Shown here: one piece after another, positions 1 through 8,897 of the stretch
Layout of the letters: each line of letters starts with the position of its first letter
Numbering within the stretch: position 1 is the stretch's first letter
Source of the DNA: Paenibacillaceae bacterium
Lineage (GTDB): Bacteria; Bacillota; Bacilli; Paenibacillales; CANHGK01
Reading direction: 5' to 3'
Length of the DNA: 64,000 nucleotides
Assembly (NCBI GenBank): GCA_947460235.1
Contig: CANHGK010000002.1
Location: 62,001 to 126,000, forward strand
The notes under the pieces: model-generated
What the model was told of the DNA's origin: nothing
What the model saw: the letters and a program-made list of their open reading frames with translations, nothing else
The model's database searches: none
Made by a program: the position numbers and the translations under genes

Positions 1-1466
1 TGATCGGCACACTCCAAAAAATACCGCTACAAAATTATGCGGGCGATTCCGTGTTTGGTTATTATAACGCGGCGTATCCGATGTATACGATGATCATGTT
101 TGTTGCCACGGCGGGTTTGCCGATGGCTGTTTCTGCATGTTTTGCACAGGCATATGCTGACGGAGCAAATCCTTTGACCGCGCATCAAAGTTGGCTTAAA
201 CTTCGCAGTCGAATGATCATTGTGGGCATAATGTTGGGACTGTTCATGCTTTTGACCGCGCCAATACTAGCAAATATGATGGGCATTCCTGAATTAGATT
301 GGCCAATTTCTGCGCTTGCACTTGCAATGTTTTGGGTACCACTTTTATCAACGTGGCGAGGATGGGTGCAGGCACGCGGTCAGATGCAAGTAAGTGCGAT
401 CTCTCAAGTTATTGAGCAATTTGTTCGTGTTACTGCGATGGTTTTGTTTTTAATTATTGGAATTAAATTTCAATGGCCAGACCAAATATCTGCAGCGGCG
501 GTTCATTTAGGAACTGCAATTGGTGCCGCATGTGCACTTGGGTGGGCGATGTGGCGGACTCGAGTTAAAGATGTTGTTCAAGAATTTACGATTACGGAAA
601 AACCCGTGCACATCCGTAGCCGCACGATTTTGCGCATGGCATGGTTTGCATCGATTGGTTCAATTGCGTTTCCATTGTTTCAATGGATAGATTCGTTATC
701 ATTACCTGGAATTATGGGGATTGAGGAATATGGCGTATTTACAAGGCCGTTTATTATTTTGCAATTGGCGGCAATGTTAATGTTATCGTTACTTGCGGCT
801 GGAACACCAGATTGGGTTCGAAGATATAAAAATGGTGATCCTGCGGCGGCACGAGAACCTATGGGCATACTGGCGTGGATAGCTATCCCAGCGGCAGCCG
901 GCATGTCCGTTCTTGGCGGGGCGATGAATATGATGTTTTTTACCGATACGAACGGTCATGCGGTCTGGAGCATTTTAGCGGTCGTGATCATTCCAATGAG
1001 TATTCAATTGGCAGGAGCACAAATCTTACTTTGGGAAGGGCGTGGTTCAGTCGTTGTTCGCTGGGTACTATTGGGTAGTTTGATAAAATGGTTGCTTAAT
1101 TTGGTTTGGGTACATAAATCGGAGCACCCACTCGAAGCTGGCGCTTGGGCGCTGCTGATTACGTATAGTTTTGTGGCACTTGGTCATTTTGTGGCATGGT
1201 TGAGAATTGTTCGAAAACGCGCTTTGATCAGTGAAAAAAGGGAATCAATGAAAGAGTTTATATATAGTATGGTGCGTGCAACGATTGTGATGGTACTTGG
1301 GGTGATTTTGATTTCGAGTAGTTTTGCAAATATGTTGCCAATGAATCGACTTGGTGCAACGCTGACTACCTTGATTGGTCTCTTGTGCGGCGTTGCAATT
1401 TATTGGTGGCTATGGAAAGATCAAATGACAACGTGGATAAAGCGATTAGGAACGGAGATGGAATGA
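1..1466 (+). CDS. SpoVB/MurJ-like polysaccharide flippase, 5' truncated
   Basis: Multi-spanning membrane protein of the MOP/MurJ superfamily (oligosaccharidyl-lipid flippases), equivalent by position to B. subtilis YabM. The reading frame is open from base 3 with no stop, so the gene starts outside the window; a GTG at 51 is only an internal codon. The visible part (about 488 residues) has repeated hydrophobic segments throughout and the conserved N-terminal region with an IGTLQKIPLQ-type loop and GLP near residue 40. It overlaps the next gene by 3-4 bases (ATGA at 1463-1466), so the two are [15 protein letters not shown] coupled. Proteins of this family translocate lipid-linked cell-wall or spore-envelope precursors; the exact substrate cannot be read here. 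Confidence 0.85.
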   Translation, partial: IGTLQKIPLQNYAGDSVFGYYNAAYPMYTMIMFVATAGLPMAVSACFAQAYADGANPLTAHQSWLKLRSRMIIVGIMLGLFMLLTAPILANMMGIPELDWPISALALAMFWVPLLSTWRGWVQARGQMQVSAISQVIEQFVRVTAMVLFLIIGIKFQWPDQISAAAVHLGTAIGAACALGWAMWRTRVKDVVQEFTITEKPVHIRSRTILRMAWFASIGSIAFPLFQWIDSLSLPGIMGIEEYGVFTRPFIILQLAAMLMLSLLAAGTPDWVRRYKNGDPAAAREPMGILAWIAIPAAAGMSVLGGAMNMMFFTDTNGHAVWSILAVVIIPMSIQLAGAQILLWEGRGSVVVRWVLLGSLIKWLLNLVWVHKSEHPLEAGAWALLITYSFVALGHFVAWLRIVRKRALISEKRESMKEFIYSMVRATIVMVLGVILISSSFANMLPMNRLGATLTTLIGLLCGVAIYWWLWKDQMTTWIKRLGTEME

Positions 1467-2809
1467 TGATTCAGATCGTCGGGCTAGGTACAGGCGAAGA
1501 AAGCCAATTGTCGCAAGCGGCTTGGCGTGTTTTGGAGGAAAGTAAACAAATTTATGTTCGCACCATGGATCATCCGGTTTGTGCATGGTTAGTTCAGCAA
1601 GGTGTTGAGCTTCAAAGTTTTGATTCAATTTATGAAGAAGAAACTACGTTTGAAGGGGTATATGCAAAAATTGTTCGCATATTGCTTCACGAAGCAGAAA
1701 CTGGTAAGCCCATCGTTTATGCGGTGCCAGGTCATCCGATGGTTGCCGAGGAAACGGTGCGCTTGTTGCTGGAACATGCTAAGAATAGCGATATTGAAGT
1801 AAAGCTAATTACCGGTGAAAGTTTTCTTGATACAGTGTTTACTAGACTGGGTTTTGATCCGGTTGATGGATTTCAATTGCTCGATGGGCCGCGTTTGAAA
1901 GCAGCCTTTATTCAACCGCGATTGCATGTGCTAATTGGTCAAGTGTACGACCGAAATATGGCGTCGGATGTGAAGTTAACGTTAATGCAGAAATATCCTG
2001 ACGATCATGATGTGATCTTTGCAGATAAGCTCGGATTTTCACAAGGCGAACAAATTTTGACAATGAAATTATATGAACTTGACCAGCATGACGGGTTTTC
2101 GAATCATTCGGTCGTTTACGTGGCGCCAACGGAAGCGAATGGAGTACTTCGGAAGGATTTCGATCGATTAAAAGATATTGTAGCGACGTTACGCAGTCCG
2201 CAAGGGTGTCCATGGGATCGAGAACAAACGCACCTTAGTTTGCGAAGGCATCTAATCGAAGAGGCATACGAAGTGATTGCCGCACTTGAGCAAGATGACC
2301 CAGATGCAATATGTGAGGAACTTGGTGATTTATTGCTTCAGGTGATGCTTCATTCTCAAATCGAAGCGGAAACAGGTGTTTTTACGGTGGACGATGTCAT
2401 TGGTCAATTAAATGATAAATTGATTCGTCGCCATCCGCATGTGTTTGGAGAAACGCGAGCGAGCGATGCGGAAGATGCAATTCGTCACTGGGAAGCAATG
2501 AAAGCCGCCGAAAAAGCGGTTCAACCTGATCCAAATGAATCAAAGTCAATTTGGGATCTAATGCCGCAAGAAATGCCTGCATTGCTGTTAGCGGCCGAAT
2601 CGCACAAGAAAATTGGCAAGGCAATCGTCGCGACAAAGCTTCAGCCGCTCGCAAAACAGTTAGAGCAACTTGAATTTGATGCCACCGATTCAGAAACACA
2701 AATTGCAAAATTGTTGGAAGCGACGGTATGGCTCGCGAAATCCAAAGGTGTCGATCCGGAACATGCACTGCGCGACCTAATTCGATCACAAACTCAAATT
2801 CGTGGATAA
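1463..2809 (+). CDS. yabN: YabN: tetrapyrrole methylase-like plus MazG pyrophosphohydrolase
   Basis: Two-domain protein of 448 residues. Residues about 3-220 form a SAM-dependent tetrapyrrole (corrin/porphyrin) methylase-like domain, with a GLGTGEESQLS glycine motif and VPGHP. Residues about 225-445 form an all-alpha MazG nucleotide pyrophosphohydrolase domain, with CPWDREQTH, then EEAYEV and EELGD metal-binding motifs near 265-290. MazG proteins hydrolyse (d)NTPs and help remove non-canonical nucleotides; the role of the methylase-like half is not established. ATG 1463 overlaps the previous stop; ATG 1466 is an equally good start. GGAG at 1454-1457 serves as ribosome site. Length is slightly shorter than the B. 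subtilis protein. Confidence 0.9.
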   Translation: MMIQIVGLGTGEESQLSQAAWRVLEESKQIYVRTMDHPVCAWLVQQGVELQSFDSIYEEETTFEGVYAKIVRILLHEAETGKPIVYAVPGHPMVAEETVRLLLEHAKNSDIEVKLITGESFLDTVFTRLGFDPVDGFQLLDGPRLKAAFIQPRLHVLIGQVYDRNMASDVKLTLMQKYPDDHDVIFADKLGFSQGEQILTMKLYELDQHDGFSNHSVVYVAPTEANGVLRKDFDRLKDIVATLRSPQGCPWDREQTHLSLRRHLIEEAYEVIAALEQDDPDAICEELGDLLLQVMLHSQIEAETGVFTVDDVIGQLNDKLIRRHPHVFGETRASDAEDAIRHWEAMKAAEKAVQPDPNESKSIWDLMPQEMPALLLAAESHKKIGKAIVATKLQPLAKQLEQLEFDATDSETQIAKLLEATVWLAKSKGVDPEHALRDLIRSQTQIRG

Positions 2810-2822
2810 GGTGTGAAACGAA

Positions 2823-3092
2823 ATGCGTGTGGATAAATTTCTGAAAGTATCTCGGCTTATTAAACGCCGTTCGGTCGCAAAAGATGCTTCGGATGCCGGC
2901 CGAGTGTGGATTAACGGGCGAGAAGCTAAGCCGTCCGCTGTTGTGAAAGTAGGCGACGAATTAACGATTCAATTCGGTCAAAAACGCGTAACCATCCGTA
3001 TCGATCAAATTATTGAAACAACGAAAAAGGAAGCAGCGACGGAAATGTACACGTTGCTTCGCGAAGAGCGTGAACCTTTAGAATCAATATAA
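2823..3092 (+). CDS. rqcP: S4-domain ribosome quality-control protein RqcP (YabO)
   Basis: 89-residue RNA-binding protein made almost entirely of an S4 domain (MRVDKFLKVSRLIKRRSVAK at the N terminus, then WINGREAKPSAVVKVGD). In B. subtilis RqcP binds the 50S subunit with RqcH during alanine tailing of stalled nascent chains. It starts 13 bases after yabN, with a GGTG site at 2810-2813, and belongs to the same operon. Family and neighbourhood both agree; the tailing function is transferred from the family. Confidence 0.9.
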   Translation: MRVDKFLKVSRLIKRRSVAKDASDAGRVWINGREAKPSAVVKVGDELTIQFGQKRVTIRIDQIIETTKKEAATEMYTLLREEREPLESI

Positions 3093-3109
3093 AGTTTATG
3101 GTATCATTT

Positions 3110-3140
3110 GGTTCTATCACCGGATAACGAAGCATATCCT
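3110..3140 (+). promoter_or_regulatory. candidate sigma-E promoter for yabP-yabQ
   Basis: CATATCCT at 3133-3140 fits the sigma-E -10 pattern CATANNNT. The -35 candidate (around 3110-3118) is weak. It would place the start of transcription near 3147, just upstream of the yabP ribosome site. yabP and yabQ are mother-cell (sigma-E) genes in B. subtilis, which supports the reading. Confidence 0.35.
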
Positions 3141-3169
3141 TTTTTATGCAAAAGGGAGCGTGTTTAACG

Positions 3170-3442
3170 GTGAAAATGGAAATGATCATCAATCAACGTA
3201 AAACCGCCGCTTTCAAAGGAATTCGTTCAATGGACGCCTTTGATGACAGGCGGTTTTGTTTGCATACGGACCAGGATGTTGTTTACGTGTGGGGAAGGAA
3301 CTTGCGTGTGAAAAAATGGGAAGCCGATCAGCAGGTGCTACTTCTTGAAGGAGAGATCTTTGGTGTTGGAGATCCGTTGTCTTTTCCGAATGATGATGAA
3401 TTCTTAAAAGAAGAGCCATTTTGGAAACGGTGGTTCAAGTGA
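3170..3442 (+). CDS. yabP: sporulation protein YabP
   Basis: 90-residue YabP/YqfC-family protein, needed for normal sporulation in B. subtilis. The body carries ALHTD-type and VYVWGRNLRVKKWEADQ segments followed by LLEGEI and an acidic-aromatic C terminus, as expected for the family. I place the start at GTG 3170 because AAAGGGAG lies at 3151-3158; an in-frame ATG at 3146 precedes that site and is unlikely. Stop and next start overlap (GTGA at 3439-3442). Confidence 0.85.
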   Translation: MKMEMIINQRKTAAFKGIRSMDAFDDRRFCLHTDQDVVYVWGRNLRVKKWEADQQVLLLEGEIFGVGDPLSFPNDDEFLKEEPFWKRWFK

Positions 3443-3957
3443 GTGTCCAACAATCATTTCTTTCCTTGGGGTGGATGTTGTGGCATGGGTTTGCGATTTC
3501 GGCATTTTGGGATTCGACCCGATATGCATTTAAGAAACAGGGAACGCCAACGTGGGTCTTATTCGGATACGATTTTTTTGCCGCGTGGTTCGCATCGATT
3601 TATTTATTTCAGGCGATGCGCGTGTTGAATGGTGGAGAGTTTCGACTTGTATTTTTCTTAACTGCTGGGGCCGGTTGCTGGATATATTTTTCGGTATTTA
3701 AGCGCATGTTTCGACAAATTAATTTTTATATTGTCAGACTTCTTTGTTTTGTAATACAATGTTGTAAACGCTTTCTGGTTTTTTTCGTAATTAATCCAGT
3801 GTTCTGGTTTGCTTCAATCATCTTGAAATTACTTTATGCAATCTTGTTTTGGATCTCGAGTTTGATTTTGCCTAAAATGTGGTTGACCAAATGTGAAAAC
3901 CGTATTAGAATTCTTTTGCAGCGAATGACGAATTTCGACAAGCGGAGGCAAGCATGA
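3439..3957 (+). CDS. yabQ: spore cortex biosynthesis membrane protein YabQ
   Basis: 172-residue integral membrane protein with several hydrophobic segments, an aromatic-rich N terminus (SLGWMLWHGFAISAFWD) and a basic C terminus. YabQ is required in B. subtilis for spore cortex formation and localises to the forespore outer membrane. The GTG at 3439 overlaps the yabP stop, pointing to [13 protein letters not shown] coupling; an upstream in-frame TTG at 3421 is less likely. It is a little shorter than the B. subtilis protein. It overlaps divIC (ATGA at 3954). Confidence 0.8.
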   Translation: MSVQQSFLSLGWMLWHGFAISAFWDSTRYAFKKQGTPTWVLFGYDFFAAWFASIYLFQAMRVLNGGEFRLVFFLTAGAGCWIYFSVFKRMFRQINFYIVRLLCFVIQCCKRFLVFFVINPVFWFASIILKLLYAILFWISSLILPKMWLTKCENRIRILLQRMTNFDKRRQA

Positions 3958-4262
3958 ATTACGCAGTGGATAAAAACCGAGGAACTCGTCGAAGAAAAAA
4001 GTTGATCTATTTATTTATTCTGATCATCTCTTGTTATGGCGTTTATAACTTTGTTCATTTGATGAACCAAATCGAAGATAAACAAGTCGAAGTATTGACA
4101 TTGCAGAAAGATCTTGAGGCGTTTCGTAAGACGCATCAAACTTCTCAGACTGAGATCCGTCGCTTAAACGATCCGGAGTATGTGATGCAACGTGACCGTA
4201 AGATGTTTCATATGACGAAGGAGAACGAAATTCCGTTCATTCTTCAAGACAATGCCCAATAA
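3954..4262 (+). CDS. divIC: FtsB/DivIC-type cell division protein
   Basis: 102-residue bitopic protein: basic N terminus (RGTRRRKK), one membrane helix (about residues 18-37), then a coiled-coil region (ME..QVEVLTLQKDLEAFRKTH) and a conserved end (LNDPEYVMQRDRKMFHM). Septum proteins of this family form a complex with FtsL and DivIB. Its place after yabQ is as in B. subtilis. The ATG overlaps the yabQ stop. Confidence 0.88.
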   Translation: MNYAVDKNRGTRRRKKLIYLFILIISCYGVYNFVHLMNQIEDKQVEVLTLQKDLEAFRKTHQTSQTEIRRLNDPEYVMQRDRKMFHMTKENEIPFILQDNAQ

Positions 4263-4270
4263 GAATTAAT

Positions 4271-4300
4271 TGGCATTCATTTCATACATACTGTATAATT
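4271..4300 (+). promoter_or_regulatory. sigma-A promoter for the S1-domain gene
   Basis: TTGGCA at 4271-4276 and a consensus TATAAT at 4295-4300 with an 18-base spacer. It lies in the 81-base gap between divIC and the S1-domain gene and gives a leader of about 37 bases. Confidence 0.65.
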
Positions 4301-4343
4301 CTATACATTGATGTAATCATTTTAAGGGAGGATTTTTTTCTTC

Positions 4344-4835
4344 ATGGCAATTCAAGTCGGCGAGAAACTGCAAGGAAAAGTTACTGGGATCACGAATTTT
4401 GGCGCATTCGTTGAATTGCAACCAGGAATCACGGGTTTGGTTCATATTTCTGAGGTTGCAGACAACTATGTCAAAAGCGTATCAGATCATCTTAAAGTTG
4501 GGGATGAAGTTACCGTTAAGGTAATCAATGTCGACAATGATGGAAAGATTGGTCTGTCCATTAAGAAAGCTGTAGATAAGCCTGTCGAAGAAAAACGACC
4601 TTTCCGATCAGAAGATCGTGGACCACGTCCGCCTCGTTCTGAAGGTGGTTACTCCGGTGGTGGTCAAGGCGGCGGCGGTGGTGGTCGCGGGGATCGCAAT
4701 CGTGGCGATCGACCGAATCGAGTGACATTCGATGACAAATTGACGAGATTCCTTCGTGATAGCGAAGAAAAAATCTCATCATTACGTAAGAATACTGACT
4801 CCAAGCGCGGTGGACGCGGTGGACGTCGCGACTAA
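4344..4835 (+). CDS. yabR: S1-domain RNA-binding protein (YabR)
   Basis: 163-residue protein. Residues 1-75 form a clear S1 domain (VGEKLQGKVTGITNFGAFVEL, then GLVHISEVADNYV and VGDEVTVKVINVD). Residues about 85-135 are a Gly/Arg-rich disordered stretch with GGGQGGGGGGRG, and the C terminus is basic (RGGRGGRRD). Such RGG-like tails bind RNA non-specifically. The AGGGAGG at 4325-4331 supports the ATG. The family is a polynucleotide phosphorylase-type S1 general stress protein; its target is unknown. Confidence 0.85.
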   Translation: MAIQVGEKLQGKVTGITNFGAFVELQPGITGLVHISEVADNYVKSVSDHLKVGDEVTVKVINVDNDGKIGLSIKKAVDKPVEEKRPFRSEDRGPRPPRSEGGYSGGGQGGGGGGRGDRNRGDRPNRVTFDDKLTRFLRDSEEKISSLRKNTDSKRGGRGGRRD

Positions 4836-4852
4836 TTTTATAAACGAAATGC

Positions 4853-4892
4853 AGACCTTGATGCGGAGGTAAACTCCGTGCGGGGTCTTTTT
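4853..4892 (+). terminator. rho-independent terminator after yabR
   Basis: Nested hairpin: AGACC (4853-4857) with GGTCT (4884-4888) and CGGAG (4864-4868) with CTCCG (4874-4878), followed by a run of T. Confidence 0.8.
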
Positions 4893-4909
4893 CATTTTCT
4901 GTTGCAAGT

Positions 4910-4974
4910 TGTCGTAAAAAAAATAAACAACTCCGCACATTCCGACAAGGTTTCCAATGGTGATTCGATATAAT
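4910..4974 (+). promoter_or_regulatory. spoIIE promoter with Spo0A boxes and 21-base spacer
   Basis: TATAAT at 4969-4974 has no normal -35, but CCGACA at 4942-4947 lies exactly 21 bases upstream. It is embedded in TTCCGACA (4940-4947), a 6/7 match to an inverted Spo0A box; another 6/7 box, TGTCGTA, is at 4910-4916. The B. subtilis spoIIE promoter is likewise sigma-A dependent with a 21-base spacer and overlapping Spo0A sites, so activation by phosphorylated Spo0A is a good inference. Confidence 0.7.
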
Positions 4975-5005
4975 GACGACAATAGAAAGAGGAGTGATTT
5001 GTCGA

Positions 5006-7402
5006 ATGAATTTACATTGGATGAAGTTAATCATTTTATTGTTAATCGCTTTTTTGTTTGGGCGCGTAGATTTATTTGTTGATTTATTGCCGTTTGCTTT
5101 GCCGATGGTGATTGCGTTTCATGATCAGTCTAAGCGGTTAAGCTGGATCATGGGGCTATGTGCATTGGGAGGTGCTTTTACTTTACACTTCGCAATGGCA
5201 GAAAAATTGCTGATCGAACTCGTTTTTTTCGGATTACTATATCTTATATTCGGGAAAATGACGGATAAGGATAGCCGATATGCGCCAGTTTATGTATTTA
5301 TGAGTATATTACTTACGCAAAGTGTATATCTCGTTTTGTTATCGACATTTACAGTACATCTGATCATGATTAACGCGGTAGAATTAACATTAGCGGTTCT
5401 TTTCACCGTACTTGTGATTAATGCGCAGTGGTTGCTTGTTTCATTAAAACGTCCAATACCTCCAAAAATGGAAGAAATGATCAGTTTGCTGATTGTGGTT
5501 TCTTGTGCAATTGGAGGGCTACATGATGTAATGATTGCTGGAGTTTCTGCGGAACACGTCATGCAGCGAGTACTTGTTATTTTAATTGCTTCTGTAGCGG
5601 GTGCTCCCTTCGGAGCCTTAATCGGTGTTATTTGTGGGATGATTGGATCTCTTCCCGAGCCAGATGATTTTAATCAACTTGGTTTACTTGCGGTGGGTGG
5701 ATTTTTTGCGGGATTGATGCAAAAAGGGAAGATCCATGCGATTATCGTGGGATTTTGGATGGGAACCGTTGCGATAAGTGTTTACTATCATCCGAGTCCA
5801 TTGTTTAATTTTATTTTAGAAAATATTGCGGTAACGGCTTTGTTTTTGCTTATTCCAGATCGGTTTCGTGCGGCGGTCGCAGTTTATGCTCCTGGTTCAA
5901 TTGTTAATCAATTGGCACAACATGAATATGCTCGGCGCATTCGTGAGCTTGCGTCGTCTCGGATTCGCCAATTTGCGGCAATGTTTCGGCATTTAGGGAT
6001 CAATTTTCAAGAGTTATCCACCAAAAACGCAGAGCCAAAGCAAAATCGGATGGAACAAACCATTCAAACGGTCATTGCAAGGCATTGTACAGGTTGCACA
6101 AAGCGATCCTTTTGTTGGGAAAATGATTTTTCGGGCACCATTCAATTTTTAGGGAATGTGATTGTTCGTGCCGCAGATTCAAACGGTGCTAGCGAGGAGC
6201 CGATCCCAGATTCGTGGCGGGAACAATGTATTAAAAGTGAAACGGTGTGGAACACAATAGAATTAACCTATAAAAATTTCTCTGACCAATCGTATTGGAA
6301 ACAACAAGTGCAAGAAAGTCGATTGTTTGTGTCACATCAGTTATTCGGTGTTTCGCAAGTAATGGACCATTTAGCCGATGAAATTTGTGAGGAAAAAGAA
6401 ACGATGCTGCGGCACGAAGATCAAATTTTACATGCCATCGCCGAATTGAATCTTGAAATTCGTCGGACTGAATTGGTATGTTTGGAACGAGGTCAAGTGC
6501 AAATAGAATTGGAGCATCGAATCCTTGATCAGGAAGATTTTTGTCGGACAGTACTCGCGCCAATATTTAGTGCGATTTTACAAGAAAACATTGTGCTTTC
6601 CAGTGAAAGCGCAATGGATGGAAGAGGCAGAATGAAACACGCAATCTTTCAGTCAGCTAAACGAATGGTCATTGAAACTGGCATGGCAGGCGCCGCAAAA
6701 AATGGCGGTGTTTTATCAGGTGATAGTTTTAGTACAATGGATTTGGGCGAAGGAAAAATGGCAATTGCGATCAGTGACGGGATGGGAAATGGTCAGCGTG
6801 CGCGTGAAGAAAGCTCTGCGGCATTGACGATTTTACAGCAAATGATGCAAAGTGGAGTAGATGAGCAACTTGCCGTGCGAATGGTCAATTCCATTTTGCT
6901 ACTGCGCTCCTCAGAAGAAATGTATGCGACAGTTGATTTGGCATGCATCGATTTGAATAAAGGATCAGTAACATTTTTGAAAAATGGTTCGATCCCCAGC
7001 TATATTTTACGCGGACAAGAAATTATTTCTGTGTCTTCCAATACTTTGCCAGTTGGAATCGTCGATCAAATCGAAGTTCAACCAATGCGTTTTCAATTGA
7101 TTCCGGGCGACCGCTTGTTATTAATGTCAGATGGTGTTTATGATTCTTCGGATTGGTTGACCGATCAGGAGCGCTGGATGAAACAAACGATTGGTCGATT
7201 GAACATAGATGACCCTCAAGCAATGGCGGATCAGCTCATGGATACGGTTGTACATCAGCGCGGTGGACAAATCCAAGATGATTTAACGATTTTAGTTGCT
7301 AAAGTAGGCAATTATCGTAAAGATTGGGCGGCTGTCAGTTGGGCAGATGCGCCTAGATATCGTAAACCGAGAGTTGTAAGTGGTTCAGCAGTTTACAAAT
7401 AA
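5006..7402 (+). CDS. spoIIE: stage II sporulation protein E, PP2C-type phosphatase
   Basis: 798 residues. The N-terminal third (about 8-315) is a block of membrane helices; the middle (about 320-570) holds a cysteine cluster (CTGCTKRSFCW) and the oligomerisation/FtsZ-interacting region; the C terminus (about 575-785) is a PP2C phosphatase with SDGMGNG near 589 and LLMSDGVYD near 710. SpoIIE dephosphorylates SpoIIAA to switch on sigma-F in the forespore and takes part in polar septation. I start at ATG 5006, which follows AAAGAGGAG (4986-4994); the in-frame ATG at 4973 overlaps the -10 box and cannot be used. It is close to the usual length of about 827. Confidence 0.95.
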   Translation: MNLHWMKLIILLLIAFLFGRVDLFVDLLPFALPMVIAFHDQSKRLSWIMGLCALGGAFTLHFAMAEKLLIELVFFGLLYLIFGKMTDKDSRYAPVYVFMSILLTQSVYLVLLSTFTVHLIMINAVELTLAVLFTVLVINAQWLLVSLKRPIPPKMEEMISLLIVVSCAIGGLHDVMIAGVSAEHVMQRVLVILIASVAGAPFGALIGVICGMIGSLPEPDDFNQLGLLAVGGFFAGLMQKGKIHAIIVGFWMGTVAISVYYHPSPLFNFILENIAVTALFLLIPDRFRAAVAVYAPGSIVNQLAQHEYARRIRELASSRIRQFAAMFRHLGINFQELSTKNAEPKQNRMEQTIQTVIARHCTGCTKRSFCWENDFSGTIQFLGNVIVRAADSNGASEEPIPDSWREQCIKSETVWNTIELTYKNFSDQSYWKQQVQESRLFVSHQLFGVSQVMDHLADEICEEKETMLRHEDQILHAIAELNLEIRRTELVCLERGQVQIELEHRILDQEDFCRTVLAPIFSAILQENIVLSSESAMDGRGRMKHAIFQSAKRMVIETGMAGAAKNGGVLSGDSFSTMDLGEGKMAIAISDGMGNGQRAREESSAALTILQQMMQSGVDEQLAVRMVNSILLLRSSEEMYATVDLACIDLNKGSVTFLKNGSIPSYILRGQEIISVSSNTLPVGIVDQIEVQPMRFQLIPGDRLLLMSDGVYDSSDWLTDQERWMKQTIGRLNIDDPQAMADQLMDTVVHQRGGQIQDDLTILVAKVGNYRKDWAAVSWADAPRYRKPRVVSGSAVYK

Positions 7403-7412
7403 GGAGGCTGTT

Positions 7413-8885
7413 ATGCAATCAAAGGCTAGTTTTACTTTGCAAAATAAAGTATTAAATGACATGAAGTCCTTGAATCGTACATACCAGATGCCGATGCTCG
7501 TTGCGGTTTCTGGTGGTAATGATTCAATGGCACTTTTACATATTCTCAATTCAATAAGCACAATGCTTGATCGGTCAATTGTTGTTTGTCATTTTAATCA
7601 TCAACTTCGGGGAACGGAATCAGATCGGGATGAGGAATATGTGCGTTCATTTGCGATCCGGGTTGGTTTGCAATACGAGACTTCGACGTTAGATGTAAAA
7701 AAATTTGCGTTGGAGCATAGGATCAGTGAAGAGAATGCGGCAAGAAGGTGTAGATATGCATTTTTCAAATCCGTCGCATTAAAATATCGGACTACAGATG
7801 TCGTGTTAGCGCATCATGCAGATGATCAGATGGAGACGGTACTTTGGCGACTTATGCGCGGTGCCGGTACGGATGGATTATCAGGTATGCAATTTATCGT
7901 GATCCGTGACGATATACATTATATAAGGCCGCTGTTGACAGTCACCAAACAGCAGTTAGTTGATTATTGTATGGAAAAGGAAATAATACCGCAGTTTGAT
8001 TCTTCAAATGAAAATGAAAAGTACACTCGAAATGCGATTCGAAAAAAACTTGTGCCAATGATTCATCAGTTTAATCCGAACAGTGTCCGGACGATTGGTC
8101 AAACGGCAGCCATTCTTTCGGAAGAAGACCGTTGGATGAATGGGTTGGCAAGGGAATGGGTACAAAAACATGTAGAACATTGTGACGGTATTAAGAAATT
8201 TACTTGGTCCCGAGTTGATTTTTTGCAGAGTCCAATTGCTTTACAAAGAAGGTCGATTAAACTAATATTAAATTATCTTTCGCTTGATTTGGAATGTTTT
8301 TCTTTTCAGCGATTGGAGTCAATTCGAGAATTAATTGTAAAGCCAGAGCAACCGAATCACACAAGTAAGTTATCGGAACAAATGACCATTCAGCGTTCGT
8401 ACGACCGTATTGAAGCAGGACATTTTCAGCATACTGATATGACAGCATATGAGTATGATTGGGATGCGGAGACGCAACAGGTTTTCGAGCTTCCTTTTCA
8501 TGGGGGACGGTTTCATGCCCGAAGAATGACTCAAGATGATGTTGATTTTCCATTTCATCAAACAGCAACTGACGTTTTTGTGATGAATTTAGATGTTTAT
8601 GGTCCGATAGTAAAGATTCGCAATCGCCGAAATGGGGATCGCATCCGAATTCACGGATTGAACGGTCACAAGAAGTTAAAGGATGCATGGATTGATGCGA
8701 AGTGGCCTGTGGAGCGAAGAGCGATTTGGCCGCTACTTGTCTCAACGGCAAACGAAATATTATGGGTGCCGGGTTTCAGGTCGTCTGAACAGACGGTTGA
8801 TGTTATGGTAAATGCACAATTATTGATGATTCGATGGGAAGATGGTATGAATCGAGCGGAAACAGAAGGACCGATGACCAAATAG
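7413..8885 (+). CDS. tilS: tRNA(Ile)-lysidine synthase
   Basis: 490-residue enzyme that converts C34 of the CAU anticodon of tRNA-Ile2 to lysidine using ATP and lysine, so the tRNA reads AUA. The N-type ATP-pyrophosphatase P-loop SGGNDS is at residues 33-38, followed by HFNHQLRG and ADDQMETVLWRLMRG, both family hallmarks. The C-terminal third is the tRNA-acceptor-binding TilS domain (RNRRNGDRI, KKLKDAWIDAKWP). AAGGAGG at 7402-7408 sets the start at ATG 7413. It sits between spoIIE and hpt, as in B. subtilis. Confidence 0.93.
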   Translation: MQSKASFTLQNKVLNDMKSLNRTYQMPMLVAVSGGNDSMALLHILNSISTMLDRSIVVCHFNHQLRGTESDRDEEYVRSFAIRVGLQYETSTLDVKKFALEHRISEENAARRCRYAFFKSVALKYRTTDVVLAHHADDQMETVLWRLMRGAGTDGLSGMQFIVIRDDIHYIRPLLTVTKQQLVDYCMEKEIIPQFDSSNENEKYTRNAIRKKLVPMIHQFNPNSVRTIGQTAAILSEEDRWMNGLAREWVQKHVEHCDGIKKFTWSRVDFLQSPIALQRRSIKLILNYLSLDLECFSFQRLESIRELIVKPEQPNHTSKLSEQMTIQRSYDRIEAGHFQHTDMTAYEYDWDAETQQVFELPFHGGRFHARRMTQDDVDFPFHQTATDVFVMNLDVYGPIVKIRNRRNGDRIRIHGLNGHKKLKDAWIDAKWPVERRAIWPLLVSTANEILWVPGFRSSEQTVDVMVNAQLLMIRWEDGMNRAETEGPMTK

Positions 8886-8897
8886 GAGGGACGCAAC

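Noticed and set aside
4561-5034. Minus-strand frame of 157 codons opposite yabR and the spoIIE promoter
   Set aside because: His/Arg-rich composition from the complement of the Gly/Arg repeat, and it crosses a terminator and promoter.
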